DNA from: Alphaproteobacteria bacterium | GTDB lineage: Bacteria; Pseudomonadota; Alphaproteobacteria; Micavibrionales; Micavibrionaceae | DNA length: 64,000 bases | Direction: 5' to 3' | NCBI GenBank assembly: GCA_002401695.1 | Contig: NVTV01000001.1 | Span: forward strand, 1 to 64,000 | Shown: piece by piece, positions 19,405 through 27,997 of the stretch | Layout of the letters: every line of letters begins with the position of its first letter | How positions within the stretch are numbered: the first letter of the stretch is position 1 | Made by a program: the position numbers and the translations under genes | The notes under the pieces: generated by a model | What the model saw: only the letters and a program-made list of their open reading frames with translations | What the model was told of the DNA's origin: nothing | Database searches by the model: none

Positions 19405-19941
19405 CTAATCAATATTTTCCGTTTCGTAAACACCCCAAAGTGATTTTCTTTTTATCCATCCCGATAATCCTGATGTTGTGATCGCGCACAAAGCACCATC
19501 ACAGGACTCTATTTCAACCACACTCATAGGTTCTAAGTGCATGGAAACACGAGATTTTTTAGTGTTTTCGCCAAAGGGTTTTTCATACGCGGAGACAGCA
19601 TTGTTACCCAGAATAATAGCCGTCCTTTTTCCTGATAAAAGTGAGTGAAAAACCCAGCCTTCTGCACCTTCTTGGTCTTTTATCTTCCGCCAATGATCAA
19701 ATTCAAGGATAACTTCAACAGGCAAAGATTTTCTATTTATAACCCATTTTACAGGATATTTTTGTCCCGGTCCGACCCTAACATTGGTTTTATTATTGGA
19801 TAGAGAAACAAAACGAGGAATCTTTAACCCGCTATTACTGAAAATTTGGTTCTGTTCGGCATAAGAAACCCCACCCATGGAAATGATACCAAGGGCAAGA
19901 ACAGACATAAAAACCAGATTTTTTAAATATATGAGTCGCAT
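19405..19941 (-). CDS. Exported SH3-domain protein
   Basis: The start at 19941 gives 178 residues that begin with a clear signal peptide (MRLIYLKNLVFMSVLALGII, cleavage likely after YAE). Then comes a bacterial SH3-like domain with the typical TNVRVGPGQKYPVKWVI and GWVFHSLLSGKR segments, and a second SH3-like half near the C-terminus (GLSGWIKRKSLWGVY). Such proteins act in the periplasm, often binding peptidoglycan. The frame continues upstream to 20046 but that part has no signal-like start and overlaps the next gene. Confidence 0.8.
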   Translation of the reverse strand: MRLIYLKNLVFMSVLALGIISMGGVSYAEQNQIFSNSGLKIPRFVSLSNNKTNVRVGPGQKYPVKWVINRKSLPVEVILEFDHWRKIKDQEGAEGWVFHSLLSGKRTAIILGNNAVSAYEKPFGENTKKSRVSMHLEPMSVVEIESCDGALCAITTSGLSGWIKRKSLWGVYETENID

Positions 19942-20030
19942 CGTCCCTATTTTATGATAAATAATGCCGCATGAATCAAGTGAATAACGCCATAGCAAAC
20001 AATTTAAAGACTTTGAACGAAGCATAAAAC

Positions 20031-20417
20031 TTAAGGAGTGCGCCACGTAATGGCCTTACGCCCCTCGTCTCTCGCAAGCTTAGCCAGATCTTCAACAGAA
20101 GATTCATGTCTCAGTTCTATAACTTTACACAACATCGGCAAATTCACACCGCCAATAACATCAACATCTGCTTGTTCCATAATGGAAAGCATCAAATATC
20201 CAGCGGGAGAAGCCATGCTATCAACAAAGACTAAAACGCCATCCCCATCATCGGCAAGTTCAACAGCCTTTAAAATCGCCTGACGTTGACCATCTGCTTC
20301 TTCACTAGGCGCAAGAGGAACAGCAACAACTTTATCTTGCTTGCCGATCATACATTGTAATGCAATAAGCATTGCTTCGGGCAGAACATCCAAGCCTACA
20401 ACAACCAGTCCAATCAT
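20031..20417 (-). CDS. PTS EIIA-Man-like protein lacking the phosphorylated histidine
   Basis: The 128-residue protein has the EIIA-Man fold pattern (GLVVVGLDVLPEAML, then DDGDGVLVFVDSMASPAGYL, then VDVIGGVNLPMLCKVI) seen in the regulatory PTS of alphaproteobacteria. In that family an N-terminal V-T-H-G motif carries the phosphorylated His at position 9 or 10. Here the same positions read V-G-L-D, with Leu9 in place of His. No HPr, HprK or EI gene is adjacent. It may be a non-phosphorylatable regulator or a decayed copy. GAGGT 8 nt upstream supports the start. Confidence 0.75.
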   Translation of the reverse strand: MIGLVVVGLDVLPEAMLIALQCMIGKQDKVVAVPLAPSEEADGQRQAILKAVELADDGDGVLVFVDSMASPAGYLMLSIMEQADVDVIGGVNLPMLCKVIELRHESSVEDLAKLARDEGRKAITWRTP

Positions 20418-20449
20418 AATAAATACCTCGCGTAACGGAAAATGCCCTA

Positions 20450-21460
20450 TTAGTGCATTGTTGGTGCTTCTAACTCGGTCTTAAGAACATTAATCTGGCG
20501 TATATCTGCTGAACTAAGCGGATCTGTAAGCAGATCTGCACTGCTAATTGCACCATTACGTAAATCTAGCACGCGTCTTGGATCTGCAGAAGCAGAAACC
20601 ATTGCAACATCATAAACAGGATCAGCATATGTTACGCCTTCCTTAGCACCAGCAGGAGCATTCTTCGCTTCAATGGCCACAAGTTCAGCAAATAATTTAG
20701 GGTCATCGTGCTCTAATTGCGCGCGATAAACTTCGGCCAAGCCAACAAGCTTTTGGATATTTTCGTCTGGCTCAAAGCCGCCAAGCTCACAACATTTAAC
20801 ATGATCACGCCAATATGCCATTCCGGTGTTTCGCGGGCTTGCTCCTGGAACACCCTTTGATGTCGCAATAATAGCGGCTTTTTCCTCTATGGTTAAAGTC
20901 TCACCATCACGCCCTAGATAAAGTGGGTTTTTAGGATCAGCAGCACAAACCAAGCCTTTTACTGTCCCATGTCTCGTCGTCTCGACATCAATCACTTTAT
21001 ATTCATATATCGGATTTAAAGATGTCTCACGCAAAGCAAAATCTTTGATATTCTTTAGAACTCTGTTTGCAAAGTTGCCGTCATCACTACCAGCATTAAT
21101 CTCTTGAATAACCCCAGGAAGACCGCCCGTACCGTCTTCTGTTGGTAACGCCCCCATCGTAACACCAAGGCTTTCAGGCGTACCGCGATAATGCCTATCC
21201 TTACAGAAAGCACCTTTTTCCCAGCCCGGTGCAACGCCGCCATATTCCTTATCATTCTCGGAAGATGGATCACCAATCAAAGACCCATAGCCAAACTGGC
21301 GAAACCCGCCGGTTAATTCAATATCATTAATTAGAACAGCGCGATCTGCTTCATCCATGTGCAAATAACGAGACAAGGCCCCATCAATCATTGCACGCTC
21401 TTCTTCTGTTAATTCAAATGGCTTGTCAGCTGCCCCAGAGAAATCCGCTTCTATTTTCAT
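20450..21460 (-). CDS. ChaC-like gamma-glutamylcyclotransferase with C-terminal extension
   Basis: ChaC enzymes degrade glutathione to 5-oxoproline and Cys-Gly. The GGCT-fold landmarks are present: FGYGSLIGDPSS around residues 56-67, FCKDRHYRGTPESLGV, the ALRETSLNPIYEYKV segment whose Glu145 fits the catalytic position, and the C-terminal ChaC helices (ASPRNTGMAYWRDHVKCCE). The family is usually 180-230 residues. This one has 336, with about 50 extra at the N-terminus and about 90 at the C-terminus that I do not recognise. It is the upstream neighbour of the EIIA-like gene. Confidence 0.72.
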   Translation of the reverse strand: MKIEADFSGAADKPFELTEEERAMIDGALSRYLHMDEADRAVLINDIELTGGFRQFGYGSLIGDPSSENDKEYGGVAPGWEKGAFCKDRHYRGTPESLGVTMGALPTEDGTGGLPGVIQEINAGSDDGNFANRVLKNIKDFALRETSLNPIYEYKVIDVETTRHGTVKGLVCAADPKNPLYLGRDGETLTIEEKAAIIATSKGVPGASPRNTGMAYWRDHVKCCELGGFEPDENIQKLVGLAEVYRAQLEHDDPKLFAELVAIEAKNAPAGAKEGVTYADPVYDVAMVSASADPRRVLDLRNGAISSADLLTDPLSSADIRQINVLKTELEAPTMH

Positions 21461-21566
21461 AAATAAACCCTACCCAATACAAATATTTTTTCTTGATAAT
21501 AAGGTAATACGGATATTCTGTCAAACTTAGCCACTTTTCAAAAGCTACTTTAAGCCATACATACGC

Positions 21567-21594
21567 TTACACAGATATTTTTGTAGAATATTAT
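21567..21594 (+). promoter_or_regulatory. Candidate promoter for dusA
   Basis: TTACAC (21567-21572) and TATTAT (21589-21594) are 16 bp apart in the A/T-rich divergent region before dusA. Confidence 0.4.
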
Positions 21595-21656
21595 ATAATA
21601 ATTTGCTAAAAAGCCTCTGAAAAACAAATAAAATCAATTAAATAGAGCCCATTGTA

Positions 21657-22616
21657 ATGATAAAATTATCCGTAGCACCCATGATGGATTGGACAGATCG
21701 CCATTGCCGGTATTTCCATCGCCTTATATCGCCAAATGCGTTGCTCTATACCGAAATGGTGACAACGGGGGCGCTGATTCACGGTGATAATGAACGGTTT
21801 TTACGCTTTGATAATGCAGAGCATCCGATAGCACTTCAACTCGGCGGATCAGATGCCGTAGATTTAGCCACTTGCGCAAAGATGGGCGAAGATAATGGTT
21901 ATGACGAGATAAACCTTAATTGCGGTTGCCCCAGTGATCGTGTGCAAAAAGGTAAAATCGGCGCTATATTAATGAAAGAGCCTGACACCGTTGCAAAAGC
22001 AATTGAAGCAATGATAAAGGCCGTCAAGATTCCTGTCACCATCAAATGCCGCATTGGTATTGATGAGCATGATTCCTATGAATTCCTCAATACATTTGTA
22101 GAGACCGTCCAAGATGCCGGATGCGAAACATTTATTATCCATGCTCGCAAAGCATGGCTACAAGGCCTCAGTCCTAAAGAAAACCGTACCGTTCCAGAAA
22201 TAAATTATAAGCGCGTTGGTGCAATAAAAGCCGCGCACCCGAAACTTAATATCGCTGTTAACGGGGATATTAAAACCGTTGCAGATGTGCAGGGGCATTT
22301 AGAAACACTCGATAGCGCAATGTTGGGCCGCGAAGCTTATCAAAACCCGTACATTCTGGCAGGATTAGAAAAAGCGATCTTTGATAATACAAATACTATG
22401 GAACGCATCGATATTGCCCGCGCTATGGTTCCTTATATAGAACGGCAAATGGCGGACTTTAAGACACCAGTAAAATCGATAACGCGGCATATGGTTGGAT
22501 TATTTCAAGGGCTACCAGGCGCAAAAAAGTGGCGGCAATTATTATCCACCCTCCCCCATGAAGATGGTGCAGATTCAAGTGTAGTTGAAAAATCACTTAG
22601 CGCAATCGTATCCTAA
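21657..22616 (+). CDS. dusA: tRNA-dihydrouridine synthase A
   Basis: DusA is an FMN enzyme that reduces uridines in the tRNA D loop. The N-terminal VAPMMDWTDRHCRYFHR and the DusA-type signature EINLNCGCPSDRVQKG identify the subfamily. Cys91 in GCPS is the catalytic acid. The C-terminal helical tRNA-binding domain includes TRHMVGLFQGLPGAKKWRQ, also DusA-like. The protein has 319 residues. Its stop overlaps the stop of the converging sufA gene by 4 bp. Confidence 0.94.
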   Translation: MIKLSVAPMMDWTDRHCRYFHRLISPNALLYTEMVTTGALIHGDNERFLRFDNAEHPIALQLGGSDAVDLATCAKMGEDNGYDEINLNCGCPSDRVQKGKIGAILMKEPDTVAKAIEAMIKAVKIPVTIKCRIGIDEHDSYEFLNTFVETVQDAGCETFIIHARKAWLQGLSPKENRTVPEINYKRVGAIKAAHPKLNIAVNGDIKTVADVQGHLETLDSAMLGREAYQNPYILAGLEKAIFDNTNTMERIDIARAMVPYIERQMADFKTPVKSITRHMVGLFQGLPGAKKWRQLLSTLPHEDGADSSVVEKSLSAIVS

Positions 22617-22978
22617 GAGTTAGAGGGTAAATCTCCACCGACGTGAAAACTCTCACCGCAACCACAGCGGCCCGTCTCATTGGGATTGATGAAATCAAAG
22701 CGCGTATTGCCAAGTTCATCCGTGATGTAGTCAATTTCCGTACCGAATAACATCCACGAATATATCTTTGGAATGTAAATGCTAGCACCGTTTTCTTCAA
22801 ATTTTTCATCCTTGGATAAATCATCATCCGCGCTGACATACTCCATTTGGTAACTATTACCGGAACACCCCGTGGCTTTTACAGTTAAGCGCACGCCTTC
22901 TGTCCCCTCTGGTGCTTTGTCCAAAAGGGCTTGTATCTGCACGGCAGCTGTTTCTGTGATTTGTATTGGTACTTGCAT
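22613..22978 (-). CDS. sufA: A-type Fe-S cluster carrier
   Basis: The HesB/IscA-family fold carries nascent clusters to target proteins. The three cluster ligands are present as Cys38 (TGCSGNSY) and Cys105/Cys107 (GRCGCGESF). The 121-residue length is normal. As the last gene of the suf operon it is best named SufA, though ErpA or IscA cannot be excluded by sequence alone. It starts 13 bp after sufT. Confidence 0.9.
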   Translation of the reverse strand: MQVPIQITETAAVQIQALLDKAPEGTEGVRLTVKATGCSGNSYQMEYVSADDDLSKDEKFEENGASIYIPKIYSWMLFGTEIDYITDELGNTRFDFINPNETGRCGCGESFHVGGDLPSNS

Positions 22979-22991
22979 GATATATGACCTC

Positions 22992-23384
22992 TTACGTAAA
23001 CATATTCAGTTGCATTTTTGCCGTTTCAGCCATCATTGACGGATTCCATTGTGGCTCCCAGATGATTTCCACATCACATCCACGAACCCCTTTAATAGGC
23101 AGAATCGCGCCCTGAACCCAGCTCGGCATTTCCTGCGCAACCGGACAGGCAGGCGATGTCAACGACATCTTCACCTCCACATCACACAAACCGTTTTCTA
23201 GCTCCGGCAAAATATCAACCTTATAAATCAAACCTAGCTCATAAATATTAACTGGAATTTCAGGATCATAAATTTCCTTCAATCCCTTTAATATCAGCGG
23301 CCACAAGGCATGATCTCGCGTTGCCTCAACATGCGGTGGTTCAGCCAAGTTATCCAAATTATCGTCTACTTTATTTTCCATCAT
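22992..23384 (-). CDS. sufT: SufT/MIP18-family Fe-S assembly protein
   Basis: The DUF59 domain is complete: YDPEIPVNIYELGLIYKV and MSLTSPACPVAQEMPSWV with the conserved Cys. SufT proteins help mature Fe-S proteins, especially under iron limitation or high demand. The 130-residue protein has an acidic N-terminal extension of about 25 residues. It lies between the exported Cys-rich genes and sufA in the suf operon. Confidence 0.88.
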   Translation of the reverse strand: MMENKVDDNLDNLAEPPHVEATRDHALWPLILKGLKEIYDPEIPVNIYELGLIYKVDILPELENGLCDVEVKMSLTSPACPVAQEMPSWVQGAILPIKGVRGCDVEIIWEPQWNPSMMAETAKMQLNMFT

Positions 23385-23400
23385 TTTTACTTCTTCTCAT

Positions 23401-24039
23401 CTATTTATGCTTCATACACGAAGTGATAACACCTTGAGGCACAGAATATATAGGACGTTTGGATTGCGAACCACCAACATTAAGATCCATACTCTGTTTC
23501 ATACGGTCAAGCCCCGCATTAACATCATCGGCATCCATAAAACTATCTATAATTTTATGGGGTGTTTCCATACTGAAATCACTTGCAATAGTCCCAGATA
23601 ATAAGGCATTCACTTTACGTGCAAAACATGAACAATCCAGCCGACTTTCTTTTTTAGATTTAGAAAGTTTTTTATTAATGTTTTTACATTGTGCCAAAAA
23701 AGGCACTTTATAATACACGTCAATACACATAGATGTGAACGCTTCACCCTCTATTATTTTACCAGATTTTTCACTCTGACTAATTGCGTCTTTTCCATCT
23801 TCCAAACAACCACAAAATCCGGCGGGTATTTTAATTTCAAAATACTTATTTCCGATATATTTCTGTGGCAAACAATTCTCGTCATATACTGTTTCTTTTG
23901 CAGAGAAACTTTCATCGGATGTAAACGATATTCTCGACTTAATAGCAGAAAACAAAAAGTTATCTCCGTACATGCTATTGAACACGATTAAGCCGATGCT
24001 CAAGGCTACAACAACAAATAACACTTTAAATAATAACAT
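23401..24039 (-). CDS. Exported tandem-CxC cysteine-rich protein (suf operon, second copy)
   Basis: Not a family I recognise. A hydrophobic N-terminus (residues 2-20) acts as a signal or anchor, so the rest is periplasmic. Eight cysteines form two modules: C56-x19-C76-x-C78-x26-C105, then after exactly 12 residues C118-x17-C136-x-C138-x69-C208. The motif cores read FCGC and DCSC. The same layout recurs in the neighbouring gene at 24070 and in the gene at 43131. It lies 30 bp downstream of that neighbour and 16 bp before sufT, so it belongs to the suf transcript. A role in thiol or metal chemistry of the envelope is an inference. Confidence 0.75.
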   Translation of the reverse strand: MLLFKVLFVVVALSIGLIVFNSMYGDNFLFSAIKSRISFTSDESFSAKETVYDENCLPQKYIGNKYFEIKIPAGFCGCLEDGKDAISQSEKSGKIIEGEAFTSMCIDVYYKVPFLAQCKNINKKLSKSKKESRLDCSCFARKVNALLSGTIASDFSMETPHKIIDSFMDADDVNAGLDRMKQSMDLNVGGSQSKRPIYSVPQGVITSCMKHK

Positions 24040-24069
24040 CTCATTACTCTCAAAGAATTTAATTATATT

Positions 24070-24525
24070 TTATTTCATACAATGCTTCAAAATATCAGCA
24101 CCCAATACTTTCTTGTTTGCCGCAATATCGGTCCCTATAGACCAACTATTCACAGCAATATCAATAACAGCTTCACCAAAGCACTTACAATCCAAATTGC
24201 GGTGATAGCGCTGCCGTATTTGAATCTTCAAATCATCACATTGCTTTAAACCATATTTAGAAACATGCGCATCCAAACAGTTTTTAAGGCGCGCCCCAAA
24301 CTTAACTTTAAAATCCATACTCTCTTTATCAAAGAAAGGATTTTCTCGAACAAACCCCGAAACACAGCCACAAATTTCATTACTATTTGTGCTGAATGTA
24401 TCATTTTTTGACATTGCCACAACACATTTTTCTTCATTTAAAGCAACAGCATAATCAATAAATCTCTCATATGCCATGTACCCCGCGCCAAGAATTAGCG
24501 TTACAATAATCAGAAATCGCCTCAT
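24070..24525 (-). CDS. Exported tandem-CxC cysteine-rich protein (suf operon, first copy)
   Basis: Not a family I recognise. It has 151 residues with a single N-terminal membrane segment (FLIIVTLILGAGYMAY), so most of it is probably periplasmic. Cysteines follow two modules: C34-x17-C52-x-C54-x28-C83, a 12-residue gap, then C96-x16-C113-x-C115-x33-C149. The cores are ICGC and DCKCFG. It starts 10 bp after the sufS stop and is the smallest example of the family in this window. Confidence 0.78.
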   Translation of the reverse strand: MRRFLIIVTLILGAGYMAYERFIDYAVALNEEKCVVAMSKNDTFSTNSNEICGCVSGFVRENPFFDKESMDFKVKFGARLKNCLDAHVSKYGLKQCDDLKIQIRQRYHRNLDCKCFGEAVIDIAVNSWSIGTDIAANKKVLGADILKHCMK

Positions 24526-24535
24526 AAAACTCTAC

Positions 24536-25771
24536 CTACCCAAACAACGCATTTACTTTATTCAATCCATTGATAAGCGCGTCCACATCGTTCTGTTCGC
24601 TATACATCGCAAGGGAAGCGCGCGCCGTCGCATTCAGCCCTAGGATTTCCATTAAGGGCATCGCACAATGATGTCCTGTGCGCACTGCAACACCGCATTG
24701 ATCCAGCACCATACCAATATCACTGGGGTGGGCATTATCCATCGTAAAGCTGAGGATACCTGCCTTTTGCGTTAAACCCGCAGTGCCATGCAACGTTAAA
24801 CCAGCAACACCTTGTATCGCCTCTGTCGCATATTTCAACAATTCAGCCTCATGCGCCGCAATTTTATCCATAGAGTTATCCACAAGATAATCCACAGCCG
24901 CACCAAGGCCAATTACCTCGACAATGGCCGGTGTTCCCGCCTCAAACTTATACGGTGCCTCACGGTATATTATACCAGATTTGAAGCTTACACGCTCTAT
25001 CATGTCGCCACCACCTTGATAAGGCGGCATAGAATCCAGCACGTCATACTTACCGTACAGCACGCCAATCCCGCTCGGCGCATACAGCTTATGCCCCGTG
25101 AAAACGTAAAAATCCACATCCATCGCGGTAACATCAACCGCACGATGAACAACACCCTGCGATCCATCAACAAGGATTTTGATATCGGCGTTAAACTTCC
25201 GAACCATTTGAACAATATCCGTAACAGGGTTTATCGTCCCCAAAGCATTCGATATTTCAACAAAAGACACCAATTTAGTTTTATCCGACAACAAAGATTG
25301 AAATGCATCAAGATCAAGCACCCCGCCATCCGTTACAGGCACAACTTTAACAATAATGCCTATCTGATCAGCCAGAAGTTGCCACGGCACGATATTAGCG
25401 TGATGTTCCATCTCGGTGATAATGATCTCATCACCAGCTTTAAGAGCACTACGCCCCCAACTCTGCGCGACGAGATTAATCCCCTCGGTCGCATTACGAG
25501 TGAAAACGATATTCTTCTCACTCTGCGCCCCGATAAATTGCGCAATTTTCTTACGTACATCTTCAAAACTCTGTGTAAGATTTTGTGAAATCTCATAAAG
25601 ACCGCGATGGATATTTGAATAACCACCCGTCAAAACATCATTCATCGCATCAATAACACATTGCGGCTTCTGTGCACTGGCGGCACTATCAAGAAAAGCC
25701 AAAGGCTTGCCATTCATTGTTTTCGACAATGCCGGAAAATCACTGCGCCATGGAGATTGAATATTAGTCAT
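24536..25771 (-). CDS. sufS: Cysteine desulfurase SufS
   Basis: SufS takes sulfur from cysteine, using pyridoxal phosphate, for Fe-S cluster assembly. FLDSAASAQKP, the His-rich EMEHHANIVPW and the PLP-lysine segment FTGHKLYAPSGIGVLYG are present. The persulfide-forming Cys is in VRTGHHCAMPLM, as in the group II (SufS) class. The protein has 411 residues. It overlaps the sufD stop by 8 bp. No sufE or sufU gene is visible in the operon. Confidence 0.95.
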   Translation of the reverse strand: MTNIQSPWRSDFPALSKTMNGKPLAFLDSAASAQKPQCVIDAMNDVLTGGYSNIHRGLYEISQNLTQSFEDVRKKIAQFIGAQSEKNIVFTRNATEGINLVAQSWGRSALKAGDEIIITEMEHHANIVPWQLLADQIGIIVKVVPVTDGGVLDLDAFQSLLSDKTKLVSFVEISNALGTINPVTDIVQMVRKFNADIKILVDGSQGVVHRAVDVTAMDVDFYVFTGHKLYAPSGIGVLYGKYDVLDSMPPYQGGGDMIERVSFKSGIIYREAPYKFEAGTPAIVEVIGLGAAVDYLVDNSMDKIAAHEAELLKYATEAIQGVAGLTLHGTAGLTQKAGILSFTMDNAHPSDIGMVLDQCGVAVRTGHHCAMPLMEILGLNATARASLAMYSEQNDVDALINGLNKVNALFG

Positions 25772-26735
25772 CTGATTTCAAGGCGGCTTCCAACCAACGC
25801 CCTGCCTTTTCCTTAATCTCGTCATGGAGCGCGGTGTCCGAAACCTTATCCACAACTTCATCCACAAAAGCTTGCACAAGCAACATACGCGCTTGTGCTT
25901 CACTCAGGCCGCGGGAGCGTAGGTAAAACAAAGGCGCTTCATCCAGCTGCCCCGTGGTTGCACCATGCGAGCATTTCACATCATCTGCGTAAATCTCCAG
26001 CTCCGGCTTCGTATCCATCTCTGCTTTCGGGGAGAGTAACAACGTATTGGAAAGCTGATAGCCATCGGTTTTCTGCGCCGCTTGATGCACATGGACCTTG
26101 CCTTGAAATACGCCACGTGCGGCATCATCCAATATCGTGCGATAAAACTGATTAGACAAACAATGCGGGGCAGTATGCTCCATCAAGATCGTCGTGTCGC
26201 CGTGCTGGTTACCCTTTAACAAAGTCACACCATTCAGCGAGCAATCAATATTACTGCCGTTCAACACCATGTGAATATCGTGACGAGTCAGCTTTCCGCC
26301 CATATTCAAAGAAAAACTATTCAGATAAGCATCCCTCTCCATCGTGATATGCACCATGTTGGTTTGGATAGACTCCGCACTGTCTTCTTGAATACGGATA
26401 TGATTTAACCGTGCATTCGCACCAAGGGTGATCTCGGTGCTCATATTCTTCCAATATGCGCCGTCGCCCACGTGTCGTTCAATCAGAGTGAGCTGCGCGC
26501 CCTTCTCCAAAACAATCTTCAGGCGCAGGTTTTGATGCTGTCCCTCAACACCTTTCCACATGATATCCTCAGGTTTAACACAGACTTCTCCACTGGTCTT
26601 GTGGATAAGTATTTCCTGTACATCCTGCGCAGGCACATTTTTCAAATCACCAAGCGCCCGCGAAAGATTAGTATATTTCCAATCCTCGTCTTTTGGGGTT
26701 GGCAAGTTCTCTGGTTTTAGGGCTAGTGCACTCAT
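25764..26735 (-). CDS. sufD: SufBCD scaffold subunit SufD
   Basis: SufD pairs with SufB in the SufBC2D scaffold. The beta-helix core ends in the conserved ADDVKCSHGATTGQLDEAPLF region followed by a helical tail with YLRSRGLSEAQARMLLVQAF. At 323 residues it is shorter than the E. coli protein (423), mainly at the N-terminus, yet PTPKDEDWKYTNLSRAL, typical of SufD starts, is present. The start overlaps the sufC stop by one base (TAATG). Confidence 0.92.
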   Translation of the reverse strand: MSALALKPENLPTPKDEDWKYTNLSRALGDLKNVPAQDVQEILIHKTSGEVCVKPEDIMWKGVEGQHQNLRLKIVLEKGAQLTLIERHVGDGAYWKNMSTEITLGANARLNHIRIQEDSAESIQTNMVHITMERDAYLNSFSLNMGGKLTRHDIHMVLNGSNIDCSLNGVTLLKGNQHGDTTILMEHTAPHCLSNQFYRTILDDAARGVFQGKVHVHQAAQKTDGYQLSNTLLLSPKAEMDTKPELEIYADDVKCSHGATTGQLDEAPLFYLRSRGLSEAQARMLLVQAFVDEVVDKVSDTALHDEIKEKAGRWLEAALKSDD

Positions 26736-27499
26736 TATGCTGCTTTCCCGATAAATCCGGCATAGCCTTTTTCTTCCAATTCCAAAGCCAACTCAGGGCC
26801 ACCGCTTTTGATGATTTTACCGTCAGCCATAATATGCACAACATCAGGCTTAATATAATCCAACAAACGTTGATAATGCGTAATAACGAGGAAAGATCTA
26901 TTCTCGGCGCGTAGACGATTAACGCCCTCAGCAACGATTTTAAGTGCGTCAATATCAAGGCCTGAATCCGTTTCATCAAGAATACAGAATTTAGGCTCTA
27001 ACATCGCCATTTGCAGGACTTCGTTACGCTTTTTCTCACCGCCGGAGAATCCAACATTAACCGCACGTTTCATCATGTCATCGGCAATGCCCAGCTCTTT
27101 GGTTTTCGCCTTAATCAATTTTAGCATGCCAAGCGCGTCCAGCTCGTCCTCGCCGCGTTGCTTGCGGATCGCATTAATGGAAGTTTTCAAGAACATGCTC
27201 ATATTCACACCTGGAATTTCAACAGGGTATTGGAATGCAAGGAATAATCCTGCTGCCGCACGCTCTTCCGGTGCAAGATCAAGTAAATCTTGTCCATCCA
27301 ATGTCGCCATGCCACCCGTCACGTCATAATCATCACGTCCTGCCAAAATATAGGCCAGCGTAGATTTACCTGCGCCATTCGGTCCCATTATGGCATGCAC
27401 CTCACCCGCAGGAATAGACAGGTTCAGCCCCTTAATAATTTCCTTGGCTTCACCTTCATCTGTTTCGATGGAAGCATGTAAATCTTTAATCTCAATCAT
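26735..27499 (-). CDS. sufC: Fe-S assembly ATPase SufC
   Basis: SufC is the ABC-type ATPase that drives the SufBCD scaffold. Walker A GPNGAGKST, the signature FSGGEKKRNEVLQMA, and Walker B FCILDETDSGLDIDAL are all SufC-like. It has 254 residues. Its start overlaps the stop of the preceding small membrane gene by 4 bp (ATGA), so translation is coupled to that gene. Confidence 0.96.
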   Translation of the reverse strand: MIEIKDLHASIETDEGEAKEIIKGLNLSIPAGEVHAIMGPNGAGKSTLAYILAGRDDYDVTGGMATLDGQDLLDLAPEERAAAGLFLAFQYPVEIPGVNMSMFLKTSINAIRKQRGEDELDALGMLKLIKAKTKELGIADDMMKRAVNVGFSGGEKKRNEVLQMAMLEPKFCILDETDSGLDIDALKIVAEGVNRLRAENRSFLVITHYQRLLDYIKPDVVHIMADGKIIKSGGPELALELEEKGYAGFIGKAA

Positions 27500-27747
27500 G
27501 GTTTTAATTGTCCCAATTCATCTGGTTTCATTTTATCAACTATAAAGTCCGGCAATTGCTTAGCCACACCTTTTTTATCCTTATTGTCACTCTTCGCCAT
27601 CGCGGCAACATCTGTATTTACACCTGCATCAGGCGTAATAATCGTATTATAAGCAAATATAATTCCAAAAACTATAAGCCCGATTGTAAATATCATTACA
27701 ACATAATGGATGCCGCGCTCTATTAGTAACCCTGTGTCTTTAGCCAT
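27496..27747 (-). CDS. Small single-pass membrane protein in the suf operon
   Basis: Not recognised. The 83-residue protein has one strong membrane segment (about residues 15-35, YVVMIFTIGLIVFGIIFAY) and a hydrophilic Lys/Asp-rich C-terminal tail. It overlaps its upstream neighbour by 8 bp and sufC by 4 bp. Its place inside the sufB-sufC interval makes a role tied to the Suf system possible, but nothing in the sequence shows one. Confidence 0.75.
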   Translation of the reverse strand: MAKDTGLLIERGIHYVVMIFTIGLIVFGIIFAYNTIITPDAGVNTDVAAMAKSDNKDKKGVAKQLPDFIVDKMKPDELGQLKP

Positions 27748-27997
27748 TCTGCGCCCCTCTTTTGCGCGCCCTAATCACGCCATAGATTGAAATCGCAATC
27801 CAGCATACCTCAACCAACAATCCACCCGTATCACCAACATCATATTCCGCAGCAATAGAGATCAATAAACAAACCCCACCAACACCGTTCAACGCGCAAT
27901 ATGCCACACCCTTCGGATCAATCCGCTCAATAATAATCAGCACATATGCAACCACGCATATCATCGCCCCGACTATACCAATCACCATCATGAACAT
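27740..27997 (-). CDS. CBU_0592-like small membrane protein in the suf operon
   Basis: The 85-residue protein has about three hydrophobic segments. Its features (GMICVVAYVLIIIERIDPKG-like start, then YCALNGVGGVCLLISI and VCWIAISIYGVIRA) resemble the CBU_0592 family of small membrane proteins of unknown function. The start lies immediately after the stop of the 46-residue gene upstream (TAAATG). Confidence 0.72.
   Translation of the reverse strand: MFMMVIGIVGAMICVVAYVLIIIERIDPKGVAYCALNGVGGVCLLISIAAEYDVGDTGGLLVEVCWIAISIYGVIRARKRGAQNG

Noticed and set aside
24812-25588. Long open frame (258 codons) on the plus strand opposite sufS
   Set aside because: sufS is certain and the antisense product is low-complexity, rich in Arg, Asn and His, with no family features; it is a codon-bias shadow.
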